A DNA stretch of 43,001 nucleotides. Source: a virus. Shown piece after piece: positions 1-10,800 of the stretch; positions within the stretch are counted from its first letter, which is position 1, and every line of letters begins with the position of its first letter. The notes under the pieces are model-generated. The model had not been told where the DNA came from and searched no databases. It worked only from the letters and a program-made list of their open reading frames with translations. Position numbers and translations under genes: made by a program. The DNA lies in the IMG/VR virus record IMGVR_UViG_3300021957_000087, positions 1 to 43,001 of that record; one strand, written 5' to 3'.

Positions 1-1
1 A

Positions 2-3000
2 ACAAAATGTTTTAGAGACGCAGGATTAATTGTTGATGCACTTGTTAAAGACTTCCGCAACGGCGGCAACGAGTTTTCTCTTGAAGCACAAGGTGAATAC
101 TATGCAGGCGCTGTTGAAGTAGGAACTGAAGACGAAACAGTTGCAGGCATACAGCACATTTATACTGTTGCAAGTAAATTAATAATTGGCGAAAATCCAA
201 CTACTCTTTACAACCAAGCAGGCGGTGGAGTATCTGATAGACAATATGCAGCAGATTTGTTTAACGGTTCTGGAGAACCGCCGGCATGGACCGCTAATAA
301 CTTATATCGTTTAGGCAATGTTGTTAAATTTACAACTGGTTTGAATATAACAACATACTATACTCCAACTAAAGAACATACAGCAGGCGCAAATTTTGAT
401 GCAGCTGAAATTTCAGCAAACTGGAGAATTATTGACGGTCCAGACACAGTATTACAAAACTTAATTAACACAGTTAAGTTTGCATTCAATAACGATTACA
501 ATCCGCCATTAAGAAATACAGAGATGGATGCGTTCTTAATGAACGATGCTACGATTTTGCGTAACATGACTGTACAAGGACACGGTGGCTTTATGCTTGT
601 ACTTGATCCAGAAGGTCAAGTACTTACTAAGTCTCCATATGTACAAACTGGTTCAAGTTTCTCAGCATCTGCAAACAAGCAGGCATTTAGAGGTGGCTTG
701 TTTGTTGATGCGTTTGTTGGCAACTCAGCAGTGCAAGTTATAGAAAAAGTAGACGGAAGTGCATTTAGACTAACTGTTAAAAGTTTAGGATCGCAACTTG
801 AGCCGCAAGGATTATTTGTAAGACGTCCGGAAACTCCAAGTGCATTTTATGTTGATGGTAGACGTTTCCAAATTAATGCTGTTACTAACTATGACAAAGC
901 AAACGGTACAGCAGATTTAATATTAGATCCTAGTTCAAACGGCGGCGCTGGATTTGCTGGTGTTACAAGTCTATTAACAACAGGCATTGATTTAGACTCT
1001 GTTGGTACATTTGAATTTGATAGTGTAAAGTGTGCTAGAGATACAGGATATATTTTAGACGGTATTGCAAAAGATGTAGCATTGGGTACAAACTATAATA
1101 GTGTGTATAACGGGCTTGCTTACCAAAGAGCAAGCGGTGACTATGTACAAAGTAATCAACAAAGTCAAACAACAAACGCAATTACATTTGCAAAAGGTCA
1201 AGTACTTGCATTACCAGAAGTGGACGATAGTGTTACAGCTGAAACTAGAGTTACAGCAGGTTTTGATGAAGTTATTGATATTATCAACAACGGTACAACG
1301 AGTGTAAGTGAGCCGGGTGACGGTGTAGTAGATGCACTATCATTTCCTAGCCCAGCAGTACTTCCGACCACAAACGCAGCCGATGCAGTAGCTAGGTTAC
1401 AAGCTAACAAAACATTCTTAGGTGCAGAAGTTGTTGCATTTGTAAATGCTAACACTCCTCCAGCTGGATACAATCAAACTAAGTGTGCTAGAGATGTAAG
1501 ATATATTATTGACGCACTAACATACGATATACTTTATGGCGGCAATAGTGGTACAGTAACTAATGCTCGTGCATACTTAGATGGTGCTGTAGTACAGCTT
1601 CCAGTAGCACAACGAGCAGCAACAGCAGCAGCGTATGTGCATTTAGCATCAGTAGTTGCAACAGTTCTTACAGACGCAACAGCAACACCAACAGTAACCC
1701 CTACCGCAGGCAACACTGAAGTTCAAGACGCTTCTGGAAGCGCAGCAACTGCAACTGAAACTGCTATTACAGATAGTTTAATTAACATTATAAAATTAAC
1801 TGCTGAAAATGCAAATCTTAATGCTGTTCCTGATACAATTTTCCCAGCAGTGGATACATTAGGTGTAAGTGCAGAATTAAAAGATGCTCACGATAATATT
1901 AATAACTCTAGAAAAGTAATTATTAATTCAACAGTACAAAGTGTTCCAGCACCATTGCCTATTACATTACAAACAGCTGGTAACAGAAGTATACTAGGTA
2001 ACGACTTTACACAAGTTAACGATTTAGGTTACGGTTTGGTTGCAAGTAACGGTGCGCTATCAGAAATGGTTAGTATGTTTACATACTACTGTCATGCTAG
2101 TTACTATTCAAAGAATGGTGCTGAGATTAGATCACTAACAGGTTCAAGTTGTTATGGTGAGTTTGGTCTAGTAGCTGAAGGTAGTGATCCAAACGAAATC
2201 CCAGATTCAATACAATTGTATCAAGATATGACACAGCCAATGCGAGCGTTTGATGTTGATGTTATCTTGTCCACAACTGGATTGTTAAATCTAACAGCAG
2301 GTGAAACATTAACACAAGCTATTACTGGTTCAACAGGAGAAGTTGCAGTTGCAACAAGCACAACAGGCGGATCAAATGTTATATACGTAACAAATATTAC
2401 TGGTGCGTTTGATACAACTAATGAACTAACTGGTAGTGTAAGTGGCGCACTAGGTGCAGATAGTGTTCCAACACAAATTGACTCGAATGGTTATGATAAC
2501 TCAAAGGAAAAACTAGCAGTCTATGTGTACGATGCAAAAGATGTACCGTCAAACAGATCAGAAGTTAACATTTATCATCCAGCTAGGCCAGCGTTCGCAC
2601 GTTACGAAGTTGCAAACGCAGAAATTGTTAGTCATGTTGTTGGACAATATCCGGACATTGACGGCGATGCAATTCAAACAGTAGCAGATGCCGCGGCAAC
2701 TGGATTTGACTTTACACTTATTAAAACAATTAGTGGTGGATATCAAGTATCGGCAACAGCAGCACAACTGGCAGCAACTTCAAATTATGATGTAGGTGAT
2801 ACTTTTGTAGTACCTGGTGACCAATTGGGTGGTGTAACTCCTGCAAACGATGCAACAGTTACAGTAGACTCGGTAGCACTAGTAACAGGTGTAATTGAAA
2901 CATTTAGTGTAACTGGTACAATAGCTGCTGAAGATAGTACTCCAATGAATAGCGGACAAGTTTACAAATTAAACTTTAGTACATCTGATGCGCAATTTAG

Positions 3001-6000
3001 TGCAAACGGACTATTAGAAATTGTACCGTTTAACACAAATATAGTTTACTACAGAAACCAAACACATATTATTAGTGACCTAGCTCGTCCGGATGTATTA
3101 ACTATTCGTCCAAGTACAGCATTAACGTTTGATGAGAATCCAAACTTTGTCTACAGAAGTATCAGCTTCTTAACAAGTGACAGTATTGGTGACGAGTTAC
3201 CTGCTAATACTTCACAAGCAGGTCTTGATAGCACTTACGACTTTATTAGACTAACTGTAAATGCAGCAAAAGCTCAAGAGGTAATTGGAAATATTACAGA
3301 CGGTGGTGTAGCACTCACAGGAGGTACTACAAAAGGTGGCACAGCAGGCGATACTACAATAGCAGTACAACCTTGTGATGCAAACGAAATCTTTAGACTT
3401 AACAATAATACAAGAACTCCTACATCAAATAGACCTGCAGGATGGACAGTTGATAGTTTAACTACCGAAGCTCCGATTATTACTTGGGATGGTAAAAAGC
3501 ATTATGTATTCAACTATCGAGGAGTAGAAGGAACAACAGTTGTAGAAGGAAGTGAGTCAAACGATTACGCTATTGTTGACTTAGTTGATTATGAAACAAT
3601 TAACCCAACTAATGCAACAGGGATTAATAGTACAGTTGTATTAGGCTCTGAACTTGTTACACTTAGAGGCGGTTTGAAAAATGGCGCAACAGGTAGTGTT
3701 ACTGTTAACATTAGTACATGTCGTGCAACAGGACACGACTTCTTAGATATTGGCACAGGCGGATTTAACTCAAGTAACTATCCAAATGTTATCTTTGGTG
3801 AGCCAGGAGAAAAGAAGGAATCTAACGAAGTTGTTGAAAAAGGTAAAGGTCGAGTATTTTATGTAAGTACAGACCAAAATGGTATCTTTAGAGTTGGTAG
3901 ATTCTTTAGTGTAGACCAAGGTACTGGTACAGTTACATTTAGTGCATCACTTGCACTTTCAGATGTTGACGGACTAGGCTTTAAGCGTGGTGTTGTTATT
4001 ACTGAATTTAGTACAGACACAGCGATGACTGATAATGCATCAGATACAGTACCAACAGAAAGTGCTGTCCGTGGTTATGTAAACAGACGTTTAGGCTACG
4101 ATGTAACTGGTGCTCCTATTGCTAACAAACTAGGGCCAGGTGTACTTGCTCCAAACGGCGCTGTTCCAATGACAGATGATTTGAACGCAGCTAACAATAC
4201 AATTACAAACGTAAAAGAACCTACATCACCATCAGACGTTGCTACTAAGGCATACGTTGATACTGCAAGTGGTTCTTTAGACACACTGGTTGATCTGCGA
4301 GACAACGAAATTAATGATAGTGCAGTATCACAACTTCTAGTTACAACTGGATATAAGAAACTTATTGTAAGTGCTGGGTCACTTGTAGGTGGCGGGTTTG
4401 CTGTTGGTGATGCAATTACAGGATCTATAACAGGAGCAACTGGAGCCATTGTTGATTATAAAGATGGTATTGTAGGTATTGAAGGCAACATTGTTGAAAT
4501 TATTTACACACCAACAAGTGGCGAGTTCAGTGACGGCAAACCGGCGAGTGGACCGGCAGCTGATGTTATTACAGCATTGGGTGGCAAGCAAGGACAAATA
4601 GTAGATGGACCAATTGATGAATGGGCAAACGGTGTATGGAATGCAGCAAGCGACATTATTGCTTCTGTAAATAGAGAATCAGATGACTCTTATGCAACTC
4701 ATCGTAGGACAGTATTTAACTTACAAATTAATCCTGGAGCAATTGTTAACAGTGATATTAGTGGAACAGCACAAATTTCACAAACTAAACTAAATCTAAA
4801 CGCAGCAACTACAAGAGTTGATGCTACAAGTATTGCACAAGCAGACTTAGGTAGTGCAGCGTTTGATGATGCTAAATTTGAAATCACTGATGGTTGGGTA
4901 ACACTTAAAGGTGGTGCTGTTGCTTTAGCTGATATTGAACAAATTGCTACAGATAGTGTGATAGGACGAGATGCAGCTGGTAATGGCGAAGTTAGTGCAG
5001 TTTCATTTAATACTGTAGTTGTTGAAGGTACTGGACTTGTAGACGGAGACTTCGGTACTGAACTAACAGCAGTTGCTGATCCTGGACAAGCATTAATTAA
5101 AACAGGTGCAGGAGCATACAGTGTTTCTAACGTAACTTCAACTGGTGAAGTTAATTCAATTGTTAAGACAGATGCTACAGGTAAAGTACAAGCCAACTCA
5201 CTTATACTAGGCGGTGATGCAAGTTATGAAGTATTAAGTTTAGACACCCTAACACTAAATGTTAAAACACCATCACAAGGTTTAATTTTTACAGCAGTAG
5301 GTGGCTCTGGCGCAGGAACTCTGTCTGCAACATATCCTAATATGCTAATTAAAGGTAGTGTAGGTATCGGCGGTACTAATATTACTGAAAGTTCCTTACA
5401 AAGTACTTCAAACTTTGCTGGTGAAAAAGTACTCGGCGTTGATTGGATGTACAGTAGCTTTATTGAAGCGCCAGGTGAAAAAGGAGCAGCAAGTACAGGA
5501 TTAGCAATTGGTGCAAACACAGGTAAAACAACAACTGGTCAGATTGGTATAGTTGTTGCTAACAGTGGAACAAGTTCTAGTGTTGCTCCAATGATAGTTG
5601 ATTCAAGTGGTGTTAAACCTGATTTAGATGATACGTATAATATTGGTACATCTACACTAAAATATTCAAATATATATGCAACATTCTTCCGTGGTACAGC
5701 TACTGAAGCATACTATGCTGACTTGGCAGAAAACTATGAAGCTGATGCAGGATATGAGCCGGGTACTGTACTTGTATTTGGAGGCGATAAAGAAGTTGCA
5801 ATGACTGACACCCATAACGATCATAGAGTAGCAGGTGTTGTTTCTACTAATCCTGCATACTTGATGAACTCACACCAAGAAGCAGAGTTTGTTTGCCCTG
5901 TTGCAATGCAAGGTAGAGTGCCATGTAAAGTAATTGGCAAAGTTGCTAAAGGTGATATGCTTGTAACTAGTGCAATCCCAGGTTTTGCTATTGTTAATAA

Positions 6001-6094
6001 TAATGCGGCACCGGGTAGAATTGTTGGTAAGGCGCTTGAAAATAAAACAGACAGTGAAAGAGGCATTATTGAAGTTGTAGTAGGTAAACACTAA
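2..6094 (+). CDS. Giant virion fibre/adhesin protein, 5' end outside window
   Basis: The reading frame is open from base 2, so the gene begins upstream; the first TTG at 257 is internal. More than 2,000 residues are visible, rich in Thr, Ser, Gly, Val and Asn, as in beta-structured phage fibres. A KCxRDxGxIxDAxxxD motif recurs at about nt 5, 1028 and 1481. The C-terminal 150 residues contain a DxxYNIG/YADLAENY/GTVLVFGGDKEV region that I recognise from the ends of many marine T4-like phage fibre proteins. I see no S74 chaperone signature. It heads a row of structural genes, and its stop overlaps the next ATG (TAATG). Role inferred: host recognition or baseplate-attached fibre. Virion class is fairly sure; the exact part is not. 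Confidence 0.8.
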   Translation, partial: TKCFRDAGLIVDALVKDFRNGGNEFSLEAQGEYYAGAVEVGTEDETVAGIQHIYTVASKLIIGENPTTLYNQAGGGVSDRQYAADLFNGSGEPPAWTANNLYRLGNVVKFTTGLNITTYYTPTKEHTAGANFDAAEISANWRIIDGPDTVLQNLINTVKFAFNNDYNPPLRNTEMDAFLMNDATILRNMTVQGHGGFMLVLDPEGQVLTKSPYVQTGSSFSASANKQAFRGGLFVDAFVGNSAVQVIEKVDGSAFRLTVKSLGSQLEPQGLFVRRPETPSAFYVDGRRFQINAVTNYDKANGTADLILDPSSNGGAGFAGVTSLLTTGIDLDSVGTFEFDSVKCARDTGYILDGIAKDVALGTNYNSVYNGLAYQRASGDYVQSNQQSQTTNAITFAKGQVLALPEVDDSVTAETRVTAGFDEVIDIINNGTTSVSEPGDGVVDALSFPSPAVLPTTNAADAVARLQANKTFLGAEVVAFVNANTPPAGYNQTKCARDVRYIIDALTYDILYGGNSGTVTNARAYLDGAVVQLPVAQRAATAAAYVHLASVVATVLTDATATPTVTPTAGNTEVQDASGSAATATETAITDSLINIIKLTAENANLNAVPDTIFPAVDTLGVSAELKDAHDNINNSRKVIINSTVQSVPAPLPITLQTAGNRSILGNDFTQVNDLGYGLVASNGALSEMVSMFTYYCHASYYSKNGAEIRSLTGSSCYGEFGLVAEGSDPNEIPDSIQLYQDMTQPMRAFDVDVILSTTGLLNLTAGETLTQAITGSTGEVAVATSTTGGSNVIYVTNITGAFDTTNELTGSVSGALGADSVPTQIDSNGYDNSKEKLAVYVYDAKDVPSNRSEVNIYHPARPAFARYEVANAEIVSHVVGQYPDIDGDAIQTVADAAATGFDFTLIKTISGGYQVSATAAQLAATSNYDVGDTFVVPGDQLGGVTPANDATVTVDSVALVTGVIETFSVTGTIAAEDSTPMNSGQVYKLNFSTSDAQFSANGLLEIVPFNTNIVYYRNQTHIISDLARPDVLTIRPSTALTFDENPNFVYRSISFLTSDSIGDELPANTSQAGLDSTYDFIRLTVNAAKAQEVIGNITDGGVALTGGTTKGGTAGDTTIAVQPCDANEIFRLNNNTRTPTSNRPAGWTVDSLTTEAPIITWDGKKHYVFNYRGVEGTTVVEGSESNDYAIVDLVDYETINPTNATGINSTVVLGSELVTLRGGLKNGATGSVTVNISTCRATGHDFLDIGTGGFNSSNYPNVIFGEPGEKKESNEVVEKGKGRVFYVSTDQNGIFRVGRFFSVDQGTGTVTFSASLALSDVDGLGFKRGVVITEFSTDTAMTDNASDTVPTESAVRGYVNRRLGYDVTGAPIANKLGPGVLAPNGAVPMTDDLNAANNTITNVKEPTSPSDVATKAYVDTASGSLDTLVDLRDNEINDSAVSQLLVTTGYKKLIVSAGSLVGGGFAVGDAITGSITGATGAIVDYKDGIVGIEGNIVEIIYTPTSGEFSDGKPASGPAADVITALGGKQGQIVDGPIDEWANGVWNAASDIIASVNRESDDSYATHRRTVFNLQINPGAIVNSDISGTAQISQTKLNLNAATTRVDATSIAQADLGSAAFDDAKFEITDGWVTLKGGAVALADIEQIATDSVIGRDAAGNGEVSAVSFNTVVVEGTGLVDGDFGTELTAVADPGQALIKTGAGAYSVSNVTSTGEVNSIVKTDATGKVQANSLILGGDASYEVLSLDTLTLNVKTPSQGLIFTAVGGSGAGTLSATYPNMLIKGSVGIGGTNITESSLQSTSNFAGEKVLGVDWMYSSFIEAPGEKGAASTGLAIGANTGKTTTGQIGIVVANSGTSSSVAPMIVDSSGVKPDLDDTYNIGTSTLKYSNIYATFFRGTATEAYYADLAENYEADAGYEPGTVLVFGGDKEVAMTDTHNDHRVAGVVSTNPAYLMNSHQEAEFVCPVAMQGRVPCKVIGKVAKGDMLVTSAIPGFAIVNNNAAPGRIVGKALENKTDSERGIIEVVVGKH

Positions 6095-6243
6095 TGGACA
6101 AAAAACAAACTAATAAACTAGTAAAAGATGGCGTAAAAGCTGCTGTTGATACTAGATCCCCGCAGCCGAGGCGTGTGCTCGCTACTGCTGGTAAACTAAG
6201 AGTTGAAGTTGGAGCAAGAAATAATGACACAAAAACTAATTAA
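6094..6243 (+). CDS. Small basic 49-residue protein between two fibre genes
   Basis: An ATG overlaps the stop of the giant fibre gene (TAATG), and the frame runs 49 codons to TAA at 6241-6243, overlapping the next gene by 20 bases. The protein is Lys/Arg rich (begins MDKKQTNKLVKDG, contains SPQPRRVLAT) with no membrane segment or known motif. It fills what would otherwise be a gap of about 130 bp in a genome with almost no gaps, and the stop/start overlap suggests coupled translation. I do not recognise a family. Moderate confidence that it is real. Confidence 0.55.
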   Translation: MDKKQTNKLVKDGVKAAVDTRSPQPRRVLATAGKLRVEVGARNNDTKTN

Positions 6244-7783
6244 TACAGGTACAAGTGCAAACAAAGGCGACGGAGATCCATTACGTTTAGCTTTTGAAAA
6301 AATCAACGACAACTTCACAGAGTTGTATACAGGATCTCCAATAGTACCACAAGATCTAAGAGGTAGTGTATTTGGTGACGATAGTACTTTACTTGTAGAC
6401 GGCGTTAACAGCAAAATTGTTGGGCCTATTGAATCAACATCAATACTTCCAGGTGATGGCACTACTGACATAGGCTCTACTAGTAATAGATTTTACAATG
6501 CTTGGTTTACTGGACAAGTTGAAACAGACTCAGTATTGGCTAATATTTTTTACGGACCTTTGACAGGTAACGTAACAGGTGATGTAAGTGGTACAGCAGG
6601 CGCAGTTGCTTTTAGCGGTATTACAGGCAAGCCTACAACACTTGCAGGATATGGAATAACAGATGCTATGGTGTCTGGTGCACCACATGATGGTGATCTT
6701 ACAGGTAGTGTGTTTGGTGATGATAGTACATTACTAGTAGATGGAGTTAGCAATAAGATTGTTGGTCCAGTAGAAACAGCAAGTGTAGATGCAGTAAGTT
6801 TAAGAACAAGTGCGACAAGTATAGCACTTGGTAGCAATGCAGGTAAAACTAATCAAGCAAACCTCGCAGTAGCAATTGGTACAAATGCAGGTGAAACAGG
6901 ACAGGCTCTCTGGACTGTAGCAGTTGGTACTGGTGCAGGAAGTATCAACCAAGGAATGCAATCAGTAGCAGTTGGTAATAATGCAGGTTTAAATGAGCAA
7001 GGTCAAGATGCAACAGCAATTGGTCAATCAGCGGGTGCAGAATATCAAGGCCATGACACTGTTGCAGTTGGTGCAGCCGCAGGCGCCTTTGGGCAAGAAA
7101 ATGGCGCTGTTGCAGTTGGCTATAGCGCAGCACCGGGCGCCCTTATTGTTCCTAGTTATGTAAGTGGCGGAACTGGCGGTGCAGCACTTGTTGTAGATGA
7201 TACAACAGGAATATATCCAGGGTTCCGAGTTCGTGGCACTGGATTTACAACACAAACTGTTGTTTCTGTAGATAGCGGCACAACACTTACACTAAGCGCA
7301 AATGCAAGTCAAACACCTACGAGCGATATGTTTTTCCTCGGAGGACAAGGTACAGACGCTATAGCAATTGGTAAAGACGCAGCCGCAATTCAACAAAGTA
7401 CCTCTGCTATAGCAATTGGTAAAGACGCAGGTAAAACTACTCAAGGCGCAAATGCAATAGCAATTGGTAAAGAATCAGGTGTAGCAAATCAAGGCGCAAA
7501 TGCAATAGCAATTGGTGAAAAAGCAGGTTATTCAAACCAAGCCGCAAACTCGATTGTAATAAACGCAACTGGTGCAGAAGTATACAACTTTGGAGCAAAT
7601 AGCACAATAATTACACCAATTAGAAACGATACAATGGTAACCATACTTGGTTACGATGCTGACACCGGACAAGTTACACACAACGCGGCAATACCAGGTT
7701 ACACTAATACAGCAGACTTGAAAGTATTAGTAGCAGCAAGTGCAGACTTTGCAGACTTTCAAACTAGAATAGCAGCACTATAA
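6224..7783 (+). CDS. Fibre protein with YadA-like beta-roll repeats
   Basis: This 519-residue protein starts at ATG 6224, preceded by GGAG at 6211; an upstream TTG at 6203 is in frame but lacks this support. It opens with an INTGTSANKGDGDPLR/INDNFTELY motif seen at the N-termini of several fibre-type genes here. Two GSVFGDDSTLLVDG repeats follow (about residues 47 and 161). Then come about ten 14-16-residue repeats of the form AIAIGxxAGxxxQG (residues about 200-450), like the left-handed beta-roll of YadA-type trimeric adhesin heads. They are broken by an unrelated insert of about 75 residues. Inference: a trimeric fibre for host adsorption. Confidence 0.8.
   Translation: MTQKLINTGTSANKGDGDPLRLAFEKINDNFTELYTGSPIVPQDLRGSVFGDDSTLLVDGVNSKIVGPIESTSILPGDGTTDIGSTSNRFYNAWFTGQVETDSVLANIFYGPLTGNVTGDVSGTAGAVAFSGITGKPTTLAGYGITDAMVSGAPHDGDLTGSVFGDDSTLLVDGVSNKIVGPVETASVDAVSLRTSATSIALGSNAGKTNQANLAVAIGTNAGETGQALWTVAVGTGAGSINQGMQSVAVGNNAGLNEQGQDATAIGQSAGAEYQGHDTVAVGAAAGAFGQENGAVAVGYSAAPGALIVPSYVSGGTGGAALVVDDTTGIYPGFRVRGTGFTTQTVVSVDSGTTLTLSANASQTPTSDMFFLGGQGTDAIAIGKDAAAIQQSTSAIAIGKDAGKTTQGANAIAIGKESGVANQGANAIAIGEKAGYSNQAANSIVINATGAEVYNFGANSTIITPIRNDTMVTILGYDADTGQVTHNAAIPGYTNTADLKVLVAASADFADFQTRIAAL
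6362..6439 (+). repeat. GSVFGDDST repeat, copy 1 of 6
   Basis: This stretch encodes a 26-residue unit beginning GSVFGDDSTLLVDG and ending KIVGPIEST. Related units occur at 6704, 8438, 9335, 10184 and 10616 in the same reading frame of two adjacent fibre genes. Confidence 0.85.
6704..6781 (+). repeat. GSVFGDDST repeat, copy 2 of 6
   Basis: This is the second copy in the same gene, almost identical in protein to copy 1 (LLVDGVSNKIVGPVETA at its end). It lies directly before the YadA-like repeats, as copy 4 does in the next gene, so the two form a composite module. Confidence 0.85.
6821..7132 (+). repeat. YadA-like beta-roll repeats, first block
   Basis: About seven tandem protein repeats of 14-16 residues with core A[IV]A[IV]G and a conserved NAG plus GQ/NQ step. 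The DNA repeats are degenerate, so this is a protein-level repeat rather than a recent duplication. Confidence 0.8.
7133..7360 (+). other. Insert of about 75 residues that splits the beta-roll
   Basis: The 14-16-residue periodicity stops here. A different sequence rich in Gly, Thr and Val (contains GIYPGFRVRGTGF and TTLTLSANAS) intervenes, then the repeats resume at 7361. It looks like a small beta domain projecting from the roll. No family assigned. Confidence 0.6.
7361..7573 (+). repeat. YadA-like beta-roll repeats, second block
   Basis: Four more AIAIGKDAG/QGAN-type repeats, ending in the capping sequence NQAANSIVINATG. The same cap ends the repeat block of the next gene at 9745. Confidence 0.8.
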
Positions 7784-7799
7784 TACTTCAAGTGGATAC

Positions 7800-7807
7800 G
7801 ATAAATA
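7800..7807 (+). promoter_or_regulatory. T4-like late promoter GATAAATA
   Basis: It matches the T4 late consensus TATAAATA at 7 of 8 positions in a 48-bp gap. Using T4 geometry, transcription would begin near 7813, giving a leader of about 19 nt that contains AGGA before ATG 7832. Confidence 0.7.
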
Positions 7808-7831
7808 TGTATAACAATAGGATTAATAAGA

Positions 7832-10800
7832 ATGGCAAATAGATTTCCCCTAGTACTTGATACAAGTGATAACAATAAAATTAAGGAAATACCAGATTCC
7901 GATAATCTTGACCTACGTACAAATTCAATTGTTAACGTACAAGACATAACATCACTTGGAACTATTGATGCAACAGTAATAAAAGTTAACGGACAAAAAT
8001 TAGTTGCACAAGCATTTGCTGACTTAACAGATACTCCGAGTACATTTGTTGGATCACCTAACTATTTTGTAAAAGTAAAAGCGGACGGTACAGGATTAGA
8101 ATATAGACCGTTAAGTGATTTAGGTAATATTGAAATTGATACTATTACTGTTGATACTAGTATTGTTCCGAGTACAACAAATGTAGGTAATGTAGGTACA
8201 GAAGCATTAAAGTTTAATGAAATTGTTGCAACTACACTAAAAGGAAACTTAGTTTCGTACAACGAAGAAATTGTATTTGATGCTAGTACTGGAAAAGTAA
8301 GTTATGCATCACTACAAGGCGCTCCGCAATTTTTATCAGAATTTTCAGACGATGTAGGATATTTACAAACTGCTGATTTGAACGCACAAATAGCAGGATT
8401 GTTTGACGAAGGCGTACCTTTTGAATCAGATATTAAAGGCAGTGTATTTGGCGACGACTCGACTGTAATTGTTGACGGTGTTGCTAGTAAGATACGCGGC
8501 GATATTGAATTTACTAGCGCAGGAAGTATCACAGGTGCAAGCAATATTGTTATTAGTGCTGCTACAACTGTTGACTTAGGAAATACAAAAGCAACCGGCG
8601 ACATTTATCCAGATACTGCTGACACTAGGTCAGTAGGTACTACAACTAACCCATTTGGTGAAGGACATTTTGACACAATGACTTCACAGACTGTTGTAAC
8701 TAATACACTAAATTATGGTACAGGATTAGGCATTGCTGAAATGACAGCAGCAACTGATCTTGAAATTACAGCAGGTAATAGAGTAAAAATAAATGGCAAT
8801 GTTCCTTTTAGAATATCAGAAGTTAGTAGCACTAATTTACCTGCGATTGCAGCTGAAAACGGCGATTTGATTTATAACTCAACAACTAATAGAGTTATTA
8901 TGTACCAAAATGGTGCATGGAAGGATGTAAACGGTAATGTAGAAGCAACAGCAGGAACATCAAACTTTAATGATGTTGTAATTGCTGGTGACTTAACTAT
9001 TACTGGCGATACTACAGAAATTGAAACAACTAATACTGCAATTACAGATAATGTTATTGTATTAAACAAAGGTGAAGCTGGCGCTGGCGTAACACTAGGC
9101 ACAGCAGGTATTGAAGTTGAAAGAGGAACAGAAACTAACAAAACATTTGTATGGGACGAAGCAACTGACAAATGGACATTAGGTACAGAAACACTAGTTG
9201 CAGCAACATTTGAAGGTAATGTTACAGGTAGTATAACAGGTAATACAGCAGGCACACATACTGGACCAGTTGTTGGTGACGTAACAGGTAATGCCGCAGG
9301 TGCGCACTCAGGTACATTTGATGGCGACATGACTGGTAGTGTGTTTGGTGATGATTCAACAGTACTTGTAGATGGCAACAATAATAAAGTTGTTGGTGAT
9401 ATTGAAACAGCAAGTTTAAGAACAAGTGAATCAAAAATTGCACTTGGTGAAGGCGCTGGAGAAACAAATCAAGGATCTTTTGCAATAGCACTTGGTTATA
9501 GTGCAGGTGAAACAGATCAAGAAAGTTGGGCCACAGCAGTTGGCTTTGTAGCTGGTAATAATACCCAAGGCGATCGAGCAACAGCAATTGGTTCTAATTC
9601 AGGTCAAGTAGGTCAAGGTGCTGGTGCAGTAGCAATTGGTGTATATGCTGGTAACAATGGTCAAGGTGCAGATGCAGTAGCAATTGGTAAAAATGCAGGC
9701 CATACAAACCAAGCAGCAAACTCAATTGTAATTAACGCAACAGGTGTTACGGCACAAAACTCACAAGCAAATAGTTTAGTAATTAAACCAGTTAGAAACC
9801 AAGCAAGTGCAAACGTAATGATGTACAATCCTGCAAACGGTGAGCTAACACATACAGCAACACCAGGAACACTAGCAGCAAACATAGATCAAGCAACACT
9901 AGCAATTGGTGCAACAACTGCAACAGCAATTAATATTGGTAATTCAAGTAGTACAACTACCATTGACGGTATAGTTAATTTTGGAACAGCTTTAGTTGCA
10001 GCCAATATTACAGCAGACGATAGCATTATTATACAAACAGGGGTGGGCAGTAATAATGCAATTACTGTTTTCCCTAAAGGTACTGATACATCAATTAATT
10101 TAAGAGCAGACGAACTACGTTTGTTTGGAACTCCGTTTACTGATTCATTGGCAGCACAAGGCGGCATTGTTGGGGACATAAAAGGTAGTGTTGTAGCTGA
10201 CGATAGTACTATACTAGTTGACAGTGTTGGTGGCAAGATTGTAGGCGATATAGAATCTACAAACATACACGGGCAAGCATTTAAAGCAAATACTATTATT
10301 AACAATACCGGTACTACTTTAGATATTACAGCAGGTACTTTCTTAAACTTATTTGGCGGATCAGACGGTGTTGGTGTATCAAATATACAACTAGATAAAA
10401 ATGGTATTAACCATATAGAACTTAAAACTGAACCAGGTAACCCGGCTGACCCAACTGACTATGCAAGAGTTGCAATTAACGCAGGAACGAACGAAGGTGA
10501 TGTAAGAATTGGTACTCCAATATCAACACGTAATCAACTTGTTGAAATTTATAACGCAACCATTGACGGAACACTAACTGGTTCAGTTATAGGTAATATT
10601 ACTGGCGATGTTAAAGGTAGTGTTGTAGCAGATGACTCAAGTATAATAATTGATGGTGTTACAGGTAAGGTTGTGGGTCCAATAAGTAAAATAATAGGCG
10701 ATGTACAGCAGATCAGCGGACCGGGCGCAATTAGTTTAGATACACTAGTAACAGAAATTACAACCACTGGTACTGACGATGCATACACACTAGCAGATGG

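Noticed and set aside
4699-5196. Long minus-strand frame opposite the giant fibre, and similar ones at 4096-4449, 5224-5520, 8872-9381 and 10549-10953
   Set aside because: They mirror plus-strand codons rich in Thr, Val, Ala and Ser, lack ribosome binding sites and known motifs, and lie fully inside a clear structural gene.
6203-6223. Upstream TTG start for the YadA-like fibre
   Set aside because: GGAG is correctly spaced for ATG 6224, and the docking-like motif begins at that ATG.
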